A DNA stretch of 64,000 bases, taken from NCBI RefSeq assembly GCF_015352975.1, contig NZ_JACYIZ010000001.1, forward strand, positions 124,001 through 188,000, given 5' to 3'. Shown here one piece after another: positions 19,521 through 29,680 of the stretch. This DNA comes from Aestuariimicrobium ganziense. Lineage in GTDB: Bacteria > Actinomycetota > Actinomycetes > Propionibacteriales > Propionibacteriaceae. The notes below the pieces were generated by a model. It did no database searches. It was not told the origin of the DNA and worked only from the letters and a program-made list of their open reading frames with translations. Numbering within the stretch: position 1 is the first letter of the stretch; each line of letters starts with the position of its first letter. The translations under genes were made by a program, and so were the position numbers.

Positions 19521-21854
19521 GTGAGCACTGACGAGGTGAGGACGAACAACCGCCTCGGCACGCCTGCCCAAGGTCAGCCCAGCCCCGCGCCGACCAGCCC
19601 GCTGAGCCCCACCGGCGAACGTTTCGGTGGCCCCGAGCAGCCCCGGCTGCGAATGCGGCAGCGGTTGGCCAGGCTGGGCGCGGTCAAGTCCCCCCAGTCG
19701 GCGGTGCTCGACCCGCTGTTCCGCGTGGTCAAGACCTCGCACCCCAAGGCCGACCTGGCCCTGCTGGAGCGTGCCTACCAGACCGCCGAGCACTACCACC
19801 GCGGCCAGCTGCGCAAGTCGGGTGACCTCTACATCACCCACCCGTTGGCGGTCACCACCATCCTCGCCGAACTGGGCATGACCGAGCCCACCCTGGTGGC
19901 GGCCCTGCTGCACGACACCGTCGAGGACACCAGCTACACGATGGAGCAGCTGCGGGCCGACTTCGGTGACGAGGTCGCCGGGCTGGTCGACGGGGTGACC
20001 AAGCTCGACAAGGTGGCCTACGGCGACTCGGCCAAGGCCGAGACCCTGCGCAAGATGGTGATCGCGATGAGTCGCGACATCCGGGTGCTGGTGATCAAGC
20101 TGGCCGACCGGCTGCACAACATGCGCACCCTGGGCTTCCTGCGTCCCGACAAGCAGAGCCGGATCGCCCACGAGACCCTCGACATCTTCGCCCCACTGGC
20201 GCACCGGCTGGGCATGAACGCGGTCAAGTGGGAGCTGGAGGACCTGTCGTTCTCGACCCTGCAACCCAAGGTCTACGACGAGATCGTCCGCCTGGTCGCC
20301 GAGAACGCGCCCCAGCGTGAGGTGCAGTTGCGTGAGGTGATCCGTCAGGTCGAGGCCGACCTCTCCGCCGCCGGCATCCGTGCCGTGGTCTACGGACGCC
20401 CCAAGCACTACTACTCGATCTACCAGAAGATGGTGGTGCGCGGCCGCGAGTTCTCCGAGATCTACGACCTGGTCGGGCTGCGCATCCTGGTCGACTCACC
20501 GCGCGACTGCTACGCGGTGCTGGGTGTGATGCACGAACGCTGGAACCCGCTGCCCGGCCGGTTCAAGGACTACATCGCGATGCCCAAGTTCAACATGTAC
20601 CAGTCGTTGCACACGACGGTGCTGGGGCCGGGCGGCAAGCCGGTCGAACTGCAGATCCGCGACCACGAGATGCACCGTCGGGCCGAGTTGGGTGTCGCGG
20701 CGCACTGGAAGTACAAGCACGGCTCGAAGGCCGACCGCGAGCAGACCGAACTGGCCTGGGTGCACAGCCTCAACCAGTGGAGCCGTGAGGCCGACGACCC
20801 CGGTGAGTTCCTCGACAGCCTGCGCTTCGAGATCCAGTCCTCCGAGGTGTACGTGTTCACCCCCAAGGGAGACGTGGTGGCCCTGCCCACCGACTCGACC
20901 CCGGTCGACTTCGCCTACAGCGTGCACACCGAGGTCGGCAGCCGCTGCATCGGTGCCCGGGTCAACCAGCGCCTGGTGCCGCTCGACACCAAGCTGAGCA
21001 ATGGCGACGTGGTCGAGGTGCTCACCAGCAAGGCCCAGCACGCCGGACCGTCCCGGGACTGGTTGTCGTTCGTGGCCTCACCCAGGGCACGGCAGAAGAT
21101 CAAGCAGCACTTCACCCGTGAGCGGCGTGAGGAGTCGATCGAGCACGGCAAGGACCTGCTGGCCCGCCAGTTGCGCAAGGCTGGCCTGCCGCTGCAGCGC
21201 CTGCTCACCATCGAGCACCTCACCTCGGTGGCCAACGAGCTGCGACTGCCCAGCGTCGAGGCCCTCTACGCCGCGATCGGTGAGGGCACAGTGGGCCCGC
21301 AGAACGTGGTGCACCGGATCATCTCCACCGAGGGCGGTGCCGAGGCTGCCGCCGAGGAGAGCCTCGAGGACAAACCGCTGGCCACCAGTTACACCAAGCG
21401 GGGCAGCGACACCGGTGTGGTCGTCGACGGCGACCCGAGCGTGTGGGTCAAGCTCGCCAAGTGCTGCACCCCACTGCCCGGCGACGACATCCTCGGCTTC
21501 GTCACCCGAGGTGACGGGGTGTCGGTGCACCGGCGCGACTGCACCAACGCCTCGAGCCTGCTGTCGACCCCGGAGCGGATCGTCCCGGTGGCCTGGTCGG
21601 ACACCAAGTCACAGGGCTACCTGGTCAACGTGCAGATCGAGGGCCTCGACCGGGCGGGCCTGCTGGCCGACGTCAGCCGCGTGCTGGCCGACCAGCACAC
21701 CAACATCCTGGCCTGCACGATGCACGCCACCAAGGACCGGCTGTTCAAGGTGAAGCTGAGCTTCGAGTCGTCCGACCCCACCCACCTCGAGCACATCCTG
21801 GCGGCGATCCGCAGGGTGCAGGGCGTCTACGACGTCTACCGGGTCAGGCAGTGA
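19521..21854 (+). CDS. relA: Bifunctional (p)ppGpp synthetase/hydrolase (long RSH)
   Basis: Makes and degrades the stringent-response alarmone on ribosome stalling. 777 residues: HD hydrolase domain with intact HDTVEDT (about 131-137) and the RLHNMRTL helix; synthetase domain with YDLVGLRI and the [10 protein letters not shown] loop (about 347); TGS domain ([14 protein letters not shown]), zinc-finger-like segment with [12 protein letters not shown], and a C-terminal ACT domain. Both active sites look complete, so this is Rel rather than synthesis-only RelA. It ends 11 nt inside the convergent nucleotidyltransferase gene. Confidence 0.97.
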   Translation: MSTDEVRTNNRLGTPAQGQPSPAPTSPLSPTGERFGGPEQPRLRMRQRLARLGAVKSPQSAVLDPLFRVVKTSHPKADLALLERAYQTAEHYHRGQLRKSGDLYITHPLAVTTILAELGMTEPTLVAALLHDTVEDTSYTMEQLRADFGDEVAGLVDGVTKLDKVAYGDSAKAETLRKMVIAMSRDIRVLVIKLADRLHNMRTLGFLRPDKQSRIAHETLDIFAPLAHRLGMNAVKWELEDLSFSTLQPKVYDEIVRLVAENAPQREVQLREVIRQVEADLSAAGIRAVVYGRPKHYYSIYQKMVVRGREFSEIYDLVGLRILVDSPRDCYAVLGVMHERWNPLPGRFKDYIAMPKFNMYQSLHTTVLGPGGKPVELQIRDHEMHRRAELGVAAHWKYKHGSKADREQTELAWVHSLNQWSREADDPGEFLDSLRFEIQSSEVYVFTPKGDVVALPTDSTPVDFAYSVHTEVGSRCIGARVNQRLVPLDTKLSNGDVVEVLTSKAQHAGPSRDWLSFVASPRARQKIKQHFTRERREESIEHGKDLLARQLRKAGLPLQRLLTIEHLTSVANELRLPSVEALYAAIGEGTVGPQNVVHRIISTEGGAEAAAEESLEDKPLATSYTKRGSDTGVVVDGDPSVWVKLAKCCTPLPGDDILGFVTRGDGVSVHRRDCTNASSLLSTPERIVPVAWSDTKSQGYLVNVQIEGLDRAGLLADVSRVLADQHTNILACTMHATKDRLFKVKLSFESSDPTHLEHILAAIRRVQGVYDVYRVRQ

Positions 21855-22395
21855 CGTCGCGGCGGCGACTGTTCCACTCGTCCATGTTCCAGGCGCGTCC
21901 CGGCTCGTCGAGCGCCCGCAGGAAGGCCGCGAAGATCGGGTCGTCGCCGTAGTCGACCTCATCACGAAGCCGCTCCAGCAGTGCCTCGAAGGCTGCCGTC
22001 AGCGCTTCGGCCCGGCGATGGTGCGCCTGCTGGTCGTGGCCCGGCGCGGCGACCAAGGTGAGCAGGTCGTCCTGGGGCCAGGACCAGTCCAGTGAGCCCA
22101 GCCCACGCGCCGCTCGTCCACGGTAGGGGAGCCAGGTGCTGTTGACGGCGTAGCAGCCGGCCACCAACGCCTCCCACAGCGCATTCAGCCGGTCGTGCGC
22201 CTCAGCTGGTCCCAGGGTCTGCCACGTCGAGTCGGGATCGTCGTCGAGCAGCCCGTCGGCGTCGGAGTCGTCACGGGCATGGCCGCTGGCCACGCTGCCG
22301 TACACCGCGACCGCCCTGATCGTCGGGTGCGGCGCCACGTGGCGCTCGACGAAGGCGGCGAACTTCGCGCGCTTGCGCTCGGTGGCCGCGCTCAT
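21844..22395 (-). CDS. NTP_transf_2-type nucleotidyltransferase
   Basis: 183 residues from the ATG at 22395; a GTG at 22410 directly after the upstream stop would add five residues. The N-terminal core has the polymerase-beta-like motif GSxxSG with a downstream Asp-x-Asp ([17 protein letters not shown]). The rest is helical and resembles aminoglycoside or lincosamide adenylyltransferase relatives, but no substrate can be named. No HEPN partner is adjacent, so it is not an obvious MNT/HEPN toxin-antitoxin pair. It is the second gene of a minus-strand pair after the DUF349 gene. Confidence 0.65.
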   Translation of the reverse strand: MSAATERKRAKFAAFVERHVAPHPTIRAVAVYGSVASGHARDDSDADGLLDDDPDSTWQTLGPAEAHDRLNALWEALVAGCYAVNSTWLPYRGRAARGLGSLDWSWPQDDLLTLVAAPGHDQQAHHRRAEALTAAFEALLERLRDEVDYGDDPIFAAFLRALDEPGRAWNMDEWNSRRRDVTA

Positions 22396-22410
22396 CGCCT
22401 CGCCCCGCAC

Positions 22411-23655
22411 TCAGGCGGTGAACTCGTCCAGGGTGGCCTGAGCCTGGTCGAGCCAGGTGCGGTAGGTGGCGATGTTGCCGGCGAGTTCCTTGGCCTTCTT
22501 GGTGTCGCCCTTGGCCTCGGCGGCCTCGCGCTGGGTCTCGAGCTTGCCGATCTGGGCGGTGAACATCTCGACGGTGTCCGAGGCGCGCTGGCGGGCCTCG
22601 GGGTCGGTGCGCTTCCACTCGTCCTGCTCGGCCTGCTTGACCGCCTGCTCGATCTTGCGCACCCGGTCGTCCAGCGGACGGATGGCGTCGCGCGGCACCT
22701 TGCCCAGCTCGTGGTACTTGCTGAGGAAGTCGCGGAAGGCGGTGCGGGCGGCGGCGTGGTCGGTGACCGGCAGGATGGACTTCTCGGCCTCGTCGAGCAG
22801 GGCCTCCTTGGCGACCTGGTTGCCCTTGAACTCGGCGTCCTGCTCGTTCATCGCGGCGTTGCGGGCCTCGAAGAAGGTGTCCTGCAGGCCGCGGAAGGTG
22901 GCCCACAGTTGGTCGTCGGTGCGGCGCTGGGCCGACCCGGCGGCCTTCCAGCGGGTCATCAGGTCACGGAAGCCCGCAGCACCAGCACCCCAGTCGGTGA
23001 CGGTGGCCAACTCACGGGCCTCCTCGATGATCTGCTCCTTGGTCTGCCGGGCAGCCGAGCGAGCCTCGTTCTGGGCGGTGAACTGCGCCTTGCGACGACG
23101 GGTGTAGGTGGTGCGGGCGCTGGAGAACCGGTGCCACAGGGCGTCGTCGGTGGCGCGGTCGATGCGGGGGAGCGCCTTCCACTGCTCGAGCAGGTCACGG
23201 AAACGGTTGACCCCGCCACGCCAGTCGTTGCCGGTGGCCAACTGCTCGGCCTCGGCGACCATCGCCTCCTTGTCGGCGCGCACCTTGGCGGCGGCCTCGG
23301 CACGCGCGGCCTTGCGCGCCTCGGCGGCGGCCGGGCGGGTGGGGGTGAGCGAGTCGAGCTTGGTCAGCAGCGCCTGCAGGTCACCGACGGCATTGGCCTC
23401 GGTGATCGTCTTCTGCAGGGCGTTGACCACCTTGCGGGCGTCGTCGGGTGAGACAGCACCCGACTGCACCCGCCTGACCAGCAGGTTCACCTCGGTGTCG
23501 AGTGCCTGGTAGCGGCGCACGAAGAAGCCCATGGCCTCCTCGGGTGACACGTCGGGAACCTGCCCGACCTGGCGCTCGCCCTCGGCGGTGATGACGTAGA
23601 CCGTGCCGTCGGCCTCGACGCGACCGAATTGCTCCGGCCCTGATGATTCGCTCAT
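22411..23655 (-). CDS. DUF349 repeat protein
   Basis: 414 residues, almost entirely helical and highly charged, Ala/Glu/Arg/Lys-rich. At least three DUF349 repeats are visible, each around a Trp with a basic-aromatic pattern (GGVNRFRDLLEQWKALPRID, AAGFRDLMTRWKAAG, ARTAFRDFLSKYHELGKVPR). Function is unknown; the family is conserved in actinobacteria next to relA-hisS. It starts 30 bp from the divergent MBL gene. CAAGAT lies 6 nt before its ATG, a weak match to the leaderless -10 geometry. Confidence 0.88.
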   Translation of the reverse strand: MSESSGPEQFGRVEADGTVYVITAEGERQVGQVPDVSPEEAMGFFVRRYQALDTEVNLLVRRVQSGAVSPDDARKVVNALQKTITEANAVGDLQALLTKLDSLTPTRPAAAEARKAARAEAAAKVRADKEAMVAEAEQLATGNDWRGGVNRFRDLLEQWKALPRIDRATDDALWHRFSSARTTYTRRRKAQFTAQNEARSAARQTKEQIIEEARELATVTDWGAGAAGFRDLMTRWKAAGSAQRRTDDQLWATFRGLQDTFFEARNAAMNEQDAEFKGNQVAKEALLDEAEKSILPVTDHAAARTAFRDFLSKYHELGKVPRDAIRPLDDRVRKIEQAVKQAEQDEWKRTDPEARQRASDTVEMFTAQIGKLETQREAAEAKGDTKKAKELAGNIATYRTWLDQAQATLDEFTA

Positions 23656-23672
23656 GGGTACATCTTGCCCGA

Positions 23673-23678
23673 TAGGCT
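23673..23678 (+). promoter_or_regulatory. -10 box TAGGCT, leaderless promoter of the MBL-hisS-phosphatase operon
   Basis: TAGGCT ends 7 nt before the GTG at 23686, which selects that codon over the upstream in-frame TTG at 23665. Confidence 0.6.
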
Positions 23679-23685
23679 CGAGCGC

Positions 23686-24402
23686 GTGCTCATCGCCTCA
23701 TTTCCCGCAGGCCCGTGGCAGGCGAACTGCTACGTGGTCTCGCCGCGCGAGGAGCAGTCCGATGCTGCCGAGGGCAGCGCACCCTGCGTGGTGGTCGATC
23801 CGGGCATGGACGCGGTCGACGACCTGGAGCAGTTGCTGGCCCGTGAGTCGCTGGTGCCGCAGGCGGTGCTGCTCACCCACGGCCACATCGACCACGTCGC
23901 CGGCGCAGCCCAGTTCGCCGACGCCCATGGCCTGCCGGTGCACCTGCACCCGGCCGATGAGCACCTGCTCAGTGATCCGGCCGCGGGGCTGAGTCCAGAG
24001 AGCCGGGTGCTGGTCGAGCAGTACTTCGGAGCCGCCCGCCTCACCCCACCTGCCGACCTGCACGGGTTGGCCGACGGTCAGCGCCTGTCGGTGGCCGGCC
24101 TCGAGTTCGACCTGTTGCACGCACCCGGCCACACCGCTGGCTGCACACTGCTGCGTCTGGCCGACACGCCCCACGGACCGGTGGTGTTCTCGGGTGACGT
24201 GGTGTTCGCCGGCTCGATCGGACGACTCGACCTGCCCGGGGGCGATCCCGCGGCGATGACCCGCACCCTGCGCGAGGTCGTCCTCACCCTCGACGACGCC
24301 ACCCACCTGCTGCCGGGTCACGGCGGGCTCACCCAGGTGGGCCACGAGCGCCGCACCAACCCCTACCTGACCGATGCGATCCTCGATGGAGGCCTCAGCT
24401 GA
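23686..24402 (+). CDS. Metallo-beta-lactamase-fold hydrolase (glyoxalase II-like)
   Basis: 238 residues. It carries the full metal-binding set: THGHIDH (HxHxDH, about residue 64-70), a His in HAPGHTAG, an Asp in FSGDVVFAGSIGR and a His in LLPGHG. The sequence layout is that of hydroxyacylglutathione hydrolase/persulfide dioxygenase-like proteins; since actinobacteria use mycothiol, the true thioester is unknown. The relA-MBL-hisS neighbourhood is conserved in mycobacteria. Its stop shares one base with hisS (TGATG). Confidence 0.9.
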   Translation: MLIASFPAGPWQANCYVVSPREEQSDAAEGSAPCVVVDPGMDAVDDLEQLLARESLVPQAVLLTHGHIDHVAGAAQFADAHGLPVHLHPADEHLLSDPAAGLSPESRVLVEQYFGAARLTPPADLHGLADGQRLSVAGLEFDLLHAPGHTAGCTLLRLADTPHGPVVFSGDVVFAGSIGRLDLPGGDPAAMTRTLREVVLTLDDATHLLPGHGGLTQVGHERRTNPYLTDAILDGGLS

Positions 24403-25757
24403 TGGCACGCCCCACCGCCCTGTCCGGATTTCCGGAGTTCCTGCCCGCCCAGTCGTCGGTGGAGCAGCAGGTGATCGACACCCTGCGCCACCGCTTCGGG
24501 CTGCACGGCTTCGCCCGGATCGAGACCCGGGCGGTCGAGCCGTTGGAGCAGTTGTCGCGCAAGGGTGACATCACCAAGGAGGTCTACGTCGTCCGCCGGC
24601 TGCACGCCGCCGAGGATGATGCCGCCGACCTCGGCCTGCACTTCGACCTGACCGTGCCGTTCGCCCGCTACGTGCTCGAGAACGCCGGCCACCTGGTCTT
24701 CCCGTTCCGTCGCCACCAGATCCAGAAGGCCTGGCGCGGTGAGCGTCCGCAGGAGGGCCGCTACCGCGAGTTCTGCCAGGCCGACATCGACATCGTCGGC
24801 CAGGACACTCTGGCCGCCCACCACGACACCGAAGTGGTGCTGGTGGCCCTGGAGGCGCTCGAGGCGCTGCACACTGACCTGGGTGTGCCGCCGGTGCTGA
24901 TGCGGGTGAGCAACCGCAAGCTGGCCCAGGGCTTCTACACCGGGCTTGGCATCAGCGACCCGCTCGCGGTGATCCAGCGCGTCGACAAGCTCGAGAAGAT
25001 CGGTGCAGCCGGCGTGGCCACCCAGCTTCGCGAGGAGTTGGGGCTGGACGACCAGCAGGTTGAGGCCGTGCTCGCGATGGCCGGCATCCAGACCGAGGAC
25101 ACCTCGTTCGTCGAGCAGGTGCGCGCCCTCGGCGTGACCAACGACCTGCTGGACGAGGGTCTGGCCGAGCTGGCCTCGCTGCTCGAGGTGGTCTCGGCCC
25201 GCTTCCCCGGACGAATCGTCGCAGACCTGCGGATCGCCCGCGGCCTCGACTACTACACCGGCAGCGTCTTCGAGACCGAACTCGTGGGGTACGAGTCGCT
25301 CGGTTCGATCTCAGCGGGTGGGCGTTACGACGCCCTGGCCTCCGACGGCAAGCGGACCTACCCGGGGGTGGGCCTCACCATCGGTGTCACCCGCCTGCTG
25401 GTGCCGCTGCTGGCCAAGAGCATCCTGAGCGCCTCGCGGTCGGTGCCCAGCTGTGTCTACGTGGCGGTGGACGACGAGTCGACCCGGTCGGTGGCGGTCG
25501 AGGTCGCCCAGGCCCTGCGTGCCCGGGGGATCCCGTGCGAGGTGGCCCACCGTGCCGACAAGTTCGGTCGCCAGATCCGCAACGCCGACCGCCGTGGCAT
25601 CCCGTTCGTCTGGTTCGGGGGGATGGCTGGTGAGGTGAAGGACATTCGCTCAGGTGAGCAGTCGGGCGCCGACGCCACCACCTGGACCCCACCCGATCAG
25701 GACCGGTGGCCCAACGTCACCGGGCCGATCACGACGAGCGCGCAGGAGACCTCGTGA
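24402..25757 (+). CDS. hisS: Histidyl-tRNA synthetase
   Basis: Class II aminoacyl-tRNA synthetase. 451 residues: motif 2 region (QKAWRGERPQEGRYREFCQADIDIVG area), the histidine-specific RGLDYYTG (about 279-286), SAGGRYD motif 3 neighbourhood, and a C-terminal anticodon-binding domain (VYVAVDDEST to KDIRSGEQ). Start overlaps the MBL stop by one base. The 3' end overlaps the phosphatase start by 4 nt. Confidence 0.97.
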   Translation: MARPTALSGFPEFLPAQSSVEQQVIDTLRHRFGLHGFARIETRAVEPLEQLSRKGDITKEVYVVRRLHAAEDDAADLGLHFDLTVPFARYVLENAGHLVFPFRRHQIQKAWRGERPQEGRYREFCQADIDIVGQDTLAAHHDTEVVLVALEALEALHTDLGVPPVLMRVSNRKLAQGFYTGLGISDPLAVIQRVDKLEKIGAAGVATQLREELGLDDQQVEAVLAMAGIQTEDTSFVEQVRALGVTNDLLDEGLAELASLLEVVSARFPGRIVADLRIARGLDYYTGSVFETELVGYESLGSISAGGRYDALASDGKRTYPGVGLTIGVTRLLVPLLAKSILSASRSVPSCVYVAVDDESTRSVAVEVAQALRARGIPCEVAHRADKFGRQIRNADRRGIPFVWFGGMAGEVKDIRSGEQSGADATTWTPPDQDRWPNVTGPITTSAQETS

Positions 25758-26353
25758 AACTCATCCTCGTTCGCCACGGCCAGACCGACTCCAACGTCGG
25801 CAAGCTGCTCGACACCGGCCACCCCGGTGCTCCGCTGAACGTGCTGGGTTCGGAGCAGGCGGCCACCCTGGTCGAGACGCTGGCCGGCGAGACGATCGAC
25901 GCGGTGTTCTCGTCCGACCTGCTGCGCGCCCAGCAGACCGCCCAGCCGCTGGCCGAGGCGCTGGGGGTCGAGGCCGTCGCACTGCCGGCCTTCCGCGAGA
26001 TCTACGCCGGCGAGCACGACATGGCCACCGACTGGCAGCCCTACTTCGACGTCTTCCAGCAGTGGTTCACCGACACCTCGGCCAAGCTGCCCGGCGGGGA
26101 GTCCTGGGACGACTTCCTCAGCCGCTGGGACTGCGGCATCGAGCAGGTCGAGGCCACCGGTGTCGACTGCGCCGTCGTGGTCAGCCACGGGGCGGCGATC
26201 TCAAGTTGGGTGCCCTACGCGTCGCAGAACATGGAGACCGGCTCGGGCATGCAGTGGCGCCTGCCCAACACGTCGGTGATCGTGATGACCGGCTCGAGCG
26301 CCGAGGGTTGGCGCACTGAGCGCTGGGGTGAGGTCGTCCTCGACGAGCGCTAG
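25754..26353 (+). CDS. Histidine phosphatase superfamily protein
   Basis: 199 residues from a GTG inside the hisS stop (GTGA), with AGGAGA upstream. It has the catalytic LVRHGQT at residues 5-11, SSDLLRAQQT with the second Arg, a Glu in FREIYAGE and a late VSHGAAI histidine: the full branch-1 (phosphoglycerate-mutase-like) site. Substrate unknown. Its TAG stop doubles as part of the aspS -10. Confidence 0.9.
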   Translation: MKLILVRHGQTDSNVGKLLDTGHPGAPLNVLGSEQAATLVETLAGETIDAVFSSDLLRAQQTAQPLAEALGVEAVALPAFREIYAGEHDMATDWQPYFDVFQQWFTDTSAKLPGGESWDDFLSRWDCGIEQVEATGVDCAVVVSHGAAISSWVPYASQNMETGSGMQWRLPNTSVIVMTGSSAEGWRTERWGEVVLDER

Positions 26354-26356
26354 CAT
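26351..26356 (+). promoter_or_regulatory. -10 box TAGCAT of aspS, overlapping the upstream stop codon
   Basis: TAG of the phosphatase stop forms the first half of the hexamer. A leader of about 45 nt with a small hairpin (26371-26389) and GAGAAAGGA precedes the aspS ATG. Confidence 0.45.
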
Positions 26357-26370
26357 CAGGGGCTGAGCCA

Positions 26371-26389
26371 CCCGCACCGTCTCTGCGGG
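26371..26389 (+). promoter_or_regulatory. Hairpin in the aspS leader
   Basis: CCCGCA, 7-nt loop CCGTCTC, TGCGGG: a perfect 6-bp G/C-rich stem about 20 nt before the aspS start. No T-box features (specifier loop, antiterminator) are seen. Confidence 0.3.
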
Positions 26390-26408
26390 GGTCGAGAAAG
26401 GAACATCG

Positions 26409-28223
26409 ATGCTTCGCACCCACTCCGCCGGAACGCTGCGCGCCTCCGACATCGGCCAGACCGTCAGCCTCGCCGGGTGGGTGGGCAAGCGTCGAGACCA
26501 CGGCGGTGTCGCCTTCATCGACCTGCGTGACTCGTCCGGTGTGTGCCAGGTGGTCGTGCGTGACGAGGTGCTCGAGAGTTCCGGCGCCCACGACCTGCGC
26601 AACGAGTTCTGCATCCGCGTGGTGGGTGAGGTCGAACTGCGTCCCGAGGGCAACGCCAACCCCGATCTGGCCTCGGGCGAGATCGAGGTGGCGATCCGCG
26701 AACTCGAGGTGCTCAACGCCTCGTCGCCGCTGCCGTTCCAGATCGACGAGCGGGTCAGCGTCGGCGAGGAGGCCCGGCTGCGTCACCGCTACCTCGACCT
26801 GCGTCGTCCGGCGCCGGGAGCCGCGATCCGCCTGCGCTCGAAGGTGAACGCGGCCGCCCGCACGGTGCTGGGTGAGCGGGACTTCGTCGAGATCGAGACG
26901 CCCACCCTGACTCGGTCGACGCCGGAGGGCGCCCGCGACTTCCTGGTGCCGGCGCGACTCAGCCCCGGCAACTGGTACGCCCTGCCGCAGAGCCCTCAGC
27001 TGTTCAAGCAGTTGCTGATGGTGGCCGGCATGGAGCGCTACTACCAGATTGCACGCTGCTACCGCGACGAGGACTTCCGCGGTGACCGCCAGCCCGAGTT
27101 CACCCAGCTCGACATCGAGATGAGCTTCGTCGACCAGGACGACGTGATCGAACTAGGTGAGGCGATCGTCGCCGAGATCTGGAAGCTGATCGGGGTCGAA
27201 CTCGACACCCCCTTCCCGCGGATGACCTATGCCGAGGCGATGGACCGCTACGGCTCCGACAAGCCCGACCTGCGCTTCGACAACCCGATCGTCGAGCTCA
27301 CCGACAAGTTCGCCGACACCCCGTTCCGGGTGTTCCAGGCCCCCTACGTGGGAGCTGTCGTCATGCCCGGCGGCGCCGACCAGCCGCGGCGCACCTTCGA
27401 CGCCTGGCAGGAGTGGGCCAAGCAGCGTGGAGCCCGCGGCCTGGCCTACGTCACCCTGTCGGCCGAGGGCGAACTCGGCGGGCCGGTGGCCAAGAACATC
27501 TCCGAGGACGAGCGGGCCGGCCTGGCCGAGTGGACCGGCGCCAAGCCGGGCGACTGCATCTTCTTCGCCGCTGGCGCCCGTTCCGCCTCGCAGTCGCTGC
27601 TGGGGGCTGCCCGGCTCGAGATCGCCAAGCGTTGCGACATGATCCCCGAGGACGCCTGGAGCTTCCTGTGGGTGGTGGACGCGCCGCTGTTCAAGTCCAC
27701 CTCCGAGGCGGTCGCCGAGGGCGACGTGGCTGTTGGTGGGGGAGCGTGGACCGCGGTGCACCACGCCTTCACCTCGCCCAAGCCCGAACACCTCGACGAC
27801 TTCGACACCAACCCCGGTGAGGCCCTGGCCTACGCCTACGACATGGTGTGCAACGGCAACGAGATCGGTGGTGGCTCGATCCGTATCCATCGCCGCGACG
27901 TGCAGGAGCGGGTCTTCCAGGTGATGGGGATCGGACCGGAGGAGGCGCAGGAGAAGTTCGGCTTCCTGCTCGACGCCTTCGCCTACGGCGCACCGCCGCA
28001 TGGCGGCATCGCCTTCGGCTGGGACCGGATCGTCATGCTGCTGTGTGGCGCGGAGTCGATCCGTGAGGTGATCGCCTTCCCCAAGACCGGTGGCGGCTAC
28101 GACCCGCTGACTGCGGCTCCTGCGCCGATCACACTGCAGCAGCGTCGTGAGGCCGGCGTGGACGCCAAGCCCAAAGGTGCCGTGAAGGGTGAAGGGGAGA
28201 AGGCTCCCGACGCCGCCCACTGA
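26409..28223 (+). CDS. aspS: Aspartyl-tRNA synthetase
   Basis: Class IIb synthetase. 604 residues: N-terminal OB anticodon-binding domain (about 1-105), motif 2 with [18 protein letters not shown], a GAD-type insertion (about 285-415) typical of bacterial AspRS, and motif 3 [13 protein letters not shown] near 540. A Lys/Gly-rich C-terminal tail ends the protein. Discriminating versus non-discriminating specificity cannot be decided by eye. It is transcribed from TAGCAT at 26351 with its own ribosome-binding site. Confidence 0.98.
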   Translation: MLRTHSAGTLRASDIGQTVSLAGWVGKRRDHGGVAFIDLRDSSGVCQVVVRDEVLESSGAHDLRNEFCIRVVGEVELRPEGNANPDLASGEIEVAIRELEVLNASSPLPFQIDERVSVGEEARLRHRYLDLRRPAPGAAIRLRSKVNAAARTVLGERDFVEIETPTLTRSTPEGARDFLVPARLSPGNWYALPQSPQLFKQLLMVAGMERYYQIARCYRDEDFRGDRQPEFTQLDIEMSFVDQDDVIELGEAIVAEIWKLIGVELDTPFPRMTYAEAMDRYGSDKPDLRFDNPIVELTDKFADTPFRVFQAPYVGAVVMPGGADQPRRTFDAWQEWAKQRGARGLAYVTLSAEGELGGPVAKNISEDERAGLAEWTGAKPGDCIFFAAGARSASQSLLGAARLEIAKRCDMIPEDAWSFLWVVDAPLFKSTSEAVAEGDVAVGGGAWTAVHHAFTSPKPEHLDDFDTNPGEALAYAYDMVCNGNEIGGGSIRIHRRDVQERVFQVMGIGPEEAQEKFGFLLDAFAYGAPPHGGIAFGWDRIVMLLCGAESIREVIAFPKTGGGYDPLTAAPAPITLQQRREAGVDAKPKGAVKGEGEKAPDAAH

Positions 28224-28224
28224 C

Positions 28225-28241
28225 CCGCGATAGGCTCGCGG
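28225..28241. promoter_or_regulatory. -10 box TAGGCT inside a perfect inverted repeat, upstream of the dienelactone hydrolase gene
   Basis: CCGCGA-TAGGC-TCGCGG: a 6-bp perfect inverted repeat whose centre and right arm hold the hexamer TAGGCT (28231-28236). A leader of about 30 nt with ACAGGAG precedes the ATG at 28273. The repeat could be an operator for a repressor covering the -10; no regulator gene is adjacent. Confidence 0.4.
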
Positions 28242-28272
28242 CACAGACAACCAGCGCCCCACAGGAGTCGCC

Positions 28273-28965
28273 ATGCCCGAGATCACCCTGCCCAACGGGA
28301 TGCCCGCCACCACCTTCTGGCCCGAGGCCGGGCACGATCCCGGCATCGTCCTGGTGCAGGAGATCTTCGGCCGCACCGCCTACATGCGCAAGCGTGCCCA
28401 GGACCTCGCCGACTACGGCTACTGCGTCGTGCTGCCGCAGATCTACTGGCGGCTCGGTGAGGACGCCATCGAGGAGTCGAGCGAGGGCGCGCTCGAGAAG
28501 GCGATGGGACTGATGAGCCAAGTCGACTGGGAGCAGGCCGTCGACGACGTCCGGGCGACGGTCGGGGCCCTGCGCCTCGAGCCCGACACCGACGAACGGG
28601 TGGCGCTGGTCGGCTTCTGCTTCGGCGGTGGGCTGGCCTACGCGGCAGCGCAGGGGGCGCAGCGCCTTCAGGGAGCGGACGCCCTGATCAGCTACTACGG
28701 GTCGGCGCTGCCGAACCTGGTCGACGGTGACCCCGTCGAGGTGCCCAGCCTGCACCACTTCGGCGAGTCGGACTCGTTCATCCCGATGGAGACCGTCGAG
28801 CACATCCGCGAGGTGGTCACCCGCAACGAGGACGCCGAGTTCCACACCTGGCCCGGTGCCGACCACGCCTTCGACAACCCGGCGCCGCAGTTCCACCACG
28901 CCGAGGCCTCCGAGCAGGCGTGGCAGGTCACCCTGGACTGGCTGGCCGAGCACTACCCGGCATGA
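28273..28965 (+). CDS. Dienelactone hydrolase family protein
   Basis: Alpha/beta hydrolase of 230 residues. The nucleophile is a cysteine in GFCFGGG (about 117-123); the acid is in GESDSF and the histidine in GADHAFDN, giving the Cys-Asp-His triad of dienelactone hydrolases. The classical reaction is ring opening of dienelactone in chlorocatechol breakdown, but no aromatic pathway genes are nearby, so the physiological ester is unknown. The stop overlaps the MOSC gene by 4 nt. Confidence 0.88.
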   Translation: MPEITLPNGMPATTFWPEAGHDPGIVLVQEIFGRTAYMRKRAQDLADYGYCVVLPQIYWRLGEDAIEESSEGALEKAMGLMSQVDWEQAVDDVRATVGALRLEPDTDERVALVGFCFGGGLAYAAAQGAQRLQGADALISYYGSALPNLVDGDPVEVPSLHHFGESDSFIPMETVEHIREVVTRNEDAEFHTWPGADHAFDNPAPQFHHAEASEQAWQVTLDWLAEHYPA

Positions 28966-29636
28966 CCGGTCTGGTCAGGAGCGTCAACCTCGGCAGCCCT
29001 CGTCCCCACCGCGCACCGGGGGAGGGTACGACCGGTATCGACAAGCGACCGGTGACCGAACTGGTCGAGGTGCGCCCGCCCGGCCCGAAGAAGGGTGGTC
29101 TTGGTTCGGGCATCGTGGGCGACGCGGTGATGAACCGTCGACACCATGGTGGGGATGACCAGGCCGTCTATGCGGTGGCTCGGGAGGAACTCGACTGGTG
29201 GTCGAGCGAACTCGGCCGCGAGCTGGCCGACGGCATGTTCGGTGAGAACCTGACCACCGTAGGCGTCGAGGTGGACGATGCCCTGCTCGGTGAGATCTGG
29301 CAGGTGGGCCCCGTGGGACGCGGCGCGGTGCTGCAGGTCCGGGCGCCACGCATTCCGTGTGCCACCTTCCAGGGATTCCTGGGCATCCCGAACTGGATCC
29401 GGCGGTTCAACGAGCACGGTCGCTGTGGCGCCTACCTGGCCGTGGTCGAGCCCGGTTCGGTGCAGGCCGGGGACGAGGTCGTGGTCATCGGTCGTCCAGA
29501 GCACGATCTGACCGTCAGCGAGAGCTTTCGGGCGCTGACCCTCGAACGTGACCTGCTCCCCGGTCTTCTGCGGGCAGGCGATGACCTCCCCGATGAACTG
29601 CGGGACCGCGCCCGGCGGCGCCAGGGCTTTGACTGA
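28962..29636 (+). CDS. MOSC domain protein (YiiM-like)
   Basis: 224 residues. MOSC proteins carry sulfur or bind molybdenum cofactor and include YiiM, which handles N-hydroxylated bases. The conserved cysteine is in RIPCATFQGF; FGENLTTVG and LGEIWQVG are also typical. The N-terminus has SVNLG and the KRPV patch seen in YiiM-type proteins. Coupled to the dienelactone hydrolase by ATGA; no molybdenum-cofactor genes are nearby. Confidence 0.85.
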   Translation: MTGLVRSVNLGSPRPHRAPGEGTTGIDKRPVTELVEVRPPGPKKGGLGSGIVGDAVMNRRHHGGDDQAVYAVAREELDWWSSELGRELADGMFGENLTTVGVEVDDALLGEIWQVGPVGRGAVLQVRAPRIPCATFQGFLGIPNWIRRFNEHGRCGAYLAVVEPGSVQAGDEVVVIGRPEHDLTVSESFRALTLERDLLPGLLRAGDDLPDELRDRARRRQGFD

Positions 29637-29680
29637 TGGAGAGTTTCGACTGACCTGTCGCGGTCGGGCCACCAGCGTCG

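Noticed and set aside
21844..23655. Nucleotidyltransferase plus DUF349 gene as a toxin-antitoxin pair.
   Set aside because: DUF349 is a conserved housekeeping-type repeat protein of 414 residues, not a HEPN toxin, and the genes are not arranged like known MNT/HEPN modules.
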